NCBI GenBank assembly: GCA_050246015.1
Contig: JBFWWU010000009.1
Location: 1 to 64,000 of the forward strand
Direction of reading: 5' to 3'
Source of the DNA: JTS-AC122 sp050246015
GTDB taxonomy: Bacteria > Planctomycetota > Phycisphaerae > Phycisphaerales > UBA1924
Length of the DNA: 64,000 nucleotides
The notes under the pieces are model-generated. The model worked only from the letters and a program-made list of their open reading frames with translations. It was not told the origin of the DNA and made no database searches. Position 1 is the stretch's first letter. Each line of letters opens with the position of its first letter. Positions 62,551-64,000 of this stretch are shown one piece after another. The translations under genes were made by a program, and so were the position numbers.

Positions 62551-64000
62551 ATGAATCGATGTGTGTGCATGCTGGCGGCGGTGGGGCTGGCGGTGTCATC
62601 GGTGCAGCTCGCAGCGGCGAATCCGCTCAAGATCACCGTGCCCATTGCAGCGGTGGTGCCCGGAGCGCCGGCGATCAATCAAACGAACACGTCGCAGTCG
62701 CCCTACTGCGACTTCACCTTCGAGCTCGGCGCCGGCTGTGGAGTCAATATCAGTTCCATCGCCGTCGGAGGCGGGCACGGCGACTGGGACGCCGATGACG
62801 ACCGCAGCGCCGCGATCGATCAGGACAACGAGAACGGGAATGACATCGACGCCGACCAGCAGAGCAACATCGCGCGCGTGCAGGCCAACGATGGCACGTT
62901 CGGAGGGGACGAAAACGCGCCGGAGGACGTGCCGGGCGATTACATCGACCCGGGCGGGGCATTCACCCTCACCGTGAACTTCTCGGGCACGACCACCGGC
63001 TCGTGCAACCTGTGCATCTGGCCGACGGGACATGATGCGTGCCAGGTTGTCGGGTTGGAAACTCCGGGCGGGATCCAGGACGGCCAGAACACCATCGCGC
63101 CCGACAACGCCGGCATGTTCGCACGCCAGGGCTTCATTGTCGGTGAAGTGAACAACACCGGCCAGCCCGTCATCGCCCTTCGGCTCCGAAGGCCCGACGG
63201 CTTGACATTCGGGCTCATCGCGCAAGTCGACGTCAACACGGGCGCGATCCAATCTTCCGTCCCCGGTGGCGGGTCCGAGGCAGTGCTCCCGCTGGCGGCG
63301 CCGGTGCAGCCGGGCCAGGTGATCTCGTTCCGCGGCGACCTGCAGGGGCTGTCGGCCGGCGCGCAGAGTGTCGTCGTCATCGAGCCCATCGTGCGGCCGG
63401 CACCCGTTACCGGCATCTTTTGCAACGACCCTTCCCGCGGCAACAGCATCGTCCCCACCGTCGGGAGCACCTTCGCGCTGGGGTCGACTACCTCGACGGC
63501 CTTTGACCGTCCCTTCCTCAGCCCCGACGGCGCCCGCTGGATCATCGGCTGCGTCCAGGAAGCCGGAACCGACGACAAGGAGATCGTCGTGATCGGTGGC
63601 GGCCAAGGCGGCGCGGGCGCCGCGACGGTCGCCGTCGAGGACTCCCCCACGTCGTTTGACGCGGCTCGCACGTACACCCTCATCGACTCTCAGATGGGTA
63701 TCAACAACGCCGGGCAGTACGTCTTCACCTCCGACCTTGACGTCACGACGACCGACGACGAAGTGCTGGTGCTGTTCGACGGCGTGTCGCAGCAGCCCGT
63801 CGTGCGCGAAGGCATGGCCTCTCCGATCAGTGGACAGAACTTCGGCGCCACCATCGACTCGGCTCACATCCTCGGCAACGGCTTGCCGCGCTATCGCGCC
63901 GCGATGACGCCGACCACCGCGAAGTTCATCCTCGGGCAAGGGACGACTACCGCCCTGGGCGAAACCGACGTCACCATCCCCACCGGGCAACTCGTGCCGC
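62551..64000 (+). CDS. Secreted surface protein, truncated by the window end
   Basis: A frame of at least 483 codons runs from ATG 62551, with AGGAG eight to nine bases upstream, without a stop to the window end. A signal peptide (MNRCVCMLAAVGLAVSSVQL, cut near AAANP) is followed by a mature secreted protein. It has an acidic stretch (RSAAIDQDNENGNDIDADQQ), paired cysteines (GSCNLCIWPTGHDAC), then beta-rich repeats such as GQYVFTSDLDVTTTDDEVLV. The repeat style resembles large planctomycete surface proteins (DUF7453-like as I recall, weakly). No C-terminal PEP-CTERM motif is reached. Function unknown. Confidence 0.8.
   Translation, partial: MNRCVCMLAAVGLAVSSVQLAAANPLKITVPIAAVVPGAPAINQTNTSQSPYCDFTFELGAGCGVNISSIAVGGGHGDWDADDDRSAAIDQDNENGNDIDADQQSNIARVQANDGTFGGDENAPEDVPGDYIDPGGAFTLTVNFSGTTTGSCNLCIWPTGHDACQVVGLETPGGIQDGQNTIAPDNAGMFARQGFIVGEVNNTGQPVIALRLRRPDGLTFGLIAQVDVNTGAIQSSVPGGGSEAVLPLAAPVQPGQVISFRGDLQGLSAGAQSVVVIEPIVRPAPVTGIFCNDPSRGNSIVPTVGSTFALGSTTSTAFDRPFLSPDGARWIIGCVQEAGTDDKEIVVIGGGQGGAGAATVAVEDSPTSFDAARTYTLIDSQMGINNAGQYVFTSDLDVTTTDDEVLVLFDGVSQQPVVREGMASPISGQNFGATIDSAHILGNGLPRYRAAMTPTTAKFILGQGTTTALGETDVTIPTGQLVP

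Overview
This window looks like a chromosome segment from a planctomycete, most likely of the Phycisphaerae type. It is very GC-rich. It carries proteins ending in a PEP-CTERM-type tail (V-P-x-P-G, hydrophobic stretch, R-R-R-R), an ECF sigma factor next to a Ser/Thr kinase with tetratricopeptide-like repeats, a HEAT-like membrane protein with the zinc-ribbon signature GCGYDLSGL, and proteins with long Ala/Pro-rich linkers. The lineage is inferred from these traits, not from a marker-gene tree.

Positions 1-28.6 kb are mostly housekeeping. There is a CPBP protease, an EF-G-like GTPase, an LptF/LptG permease, a PfkB sugar kinase, RecO, a cation-efflux protein and a DEAD-box helicase. A partial division cluster follows on the minus strand (rsmH, a LysM protein, an FtsL-like protein, ftsI). 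Then come a radical SAM protein, a phosphohexomutase, tRNA-Arg(TCT), a divergent pair of unknown genes, a Ser/Thr kinase, ScpB and an initiator tRNA-Met.

Positions 28.6-30.1 kb hold the wreck of a mobile module just downstream of the tRNA. It has a small accessory protein, a frameshifted DUF2924 gene and a serine recombinase cut off inside its catalytic domain.

Positions 30.2-48.4 kb are an anaerobic-respiration and nitrosative-stress region. It begins with a six-gene operon: a b-cytochrome-like membrane protein, a Cys-ligated molybdopterin oxidoreductase, a four-cluster ferredoxin, a Rieske protein, a small membrane protein and a TDT anion channel. Next come two hemerythrin proteins, a cupin, a hibernation factor, two Rnk-like proteins, glutamate dehydrogenase, a UbiA-like protein, the di-iron Fe-S repair protein RIC, a sigma-54 regulator with its sensor kinase, a truncated haemoglobin, a thioredoxin-like protein, a MarR regulator with a cysteine-rich tail, AhpD-like and DUF488 proteins. 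Together they suggest reduction of an N-oxide or similar acceptor, with repair of NO damage.

Positions 48.4-56.2 kb are a patchwork punctuated by three copies of a repeat that ends in a terminator-like palindrome. Between the copies lie a beta-propeller lipoprotein candidate, a decayed ECF sigma gene, a TcmP fragment cut at a repeat edge, a Ser/Thr kinase-TPR protein with its ECF sigma factor, and two PEP-CTERM proteins.

Positions 56.2-64 kb return to ordinary genes: a membrane protein, an ECF sigma factor with a likely anti-sigma factor, glutamine-dependent NAD synthase, a DUF167 protein, a methyltransferase and a secreted protein running off the end.

By eye, the + strand is richer in G than C from 1 to about 28 kb whichever strand is coding, and richer in C from about 30 kb onwards. 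That would fit a replication terminus near 28-30 kb.
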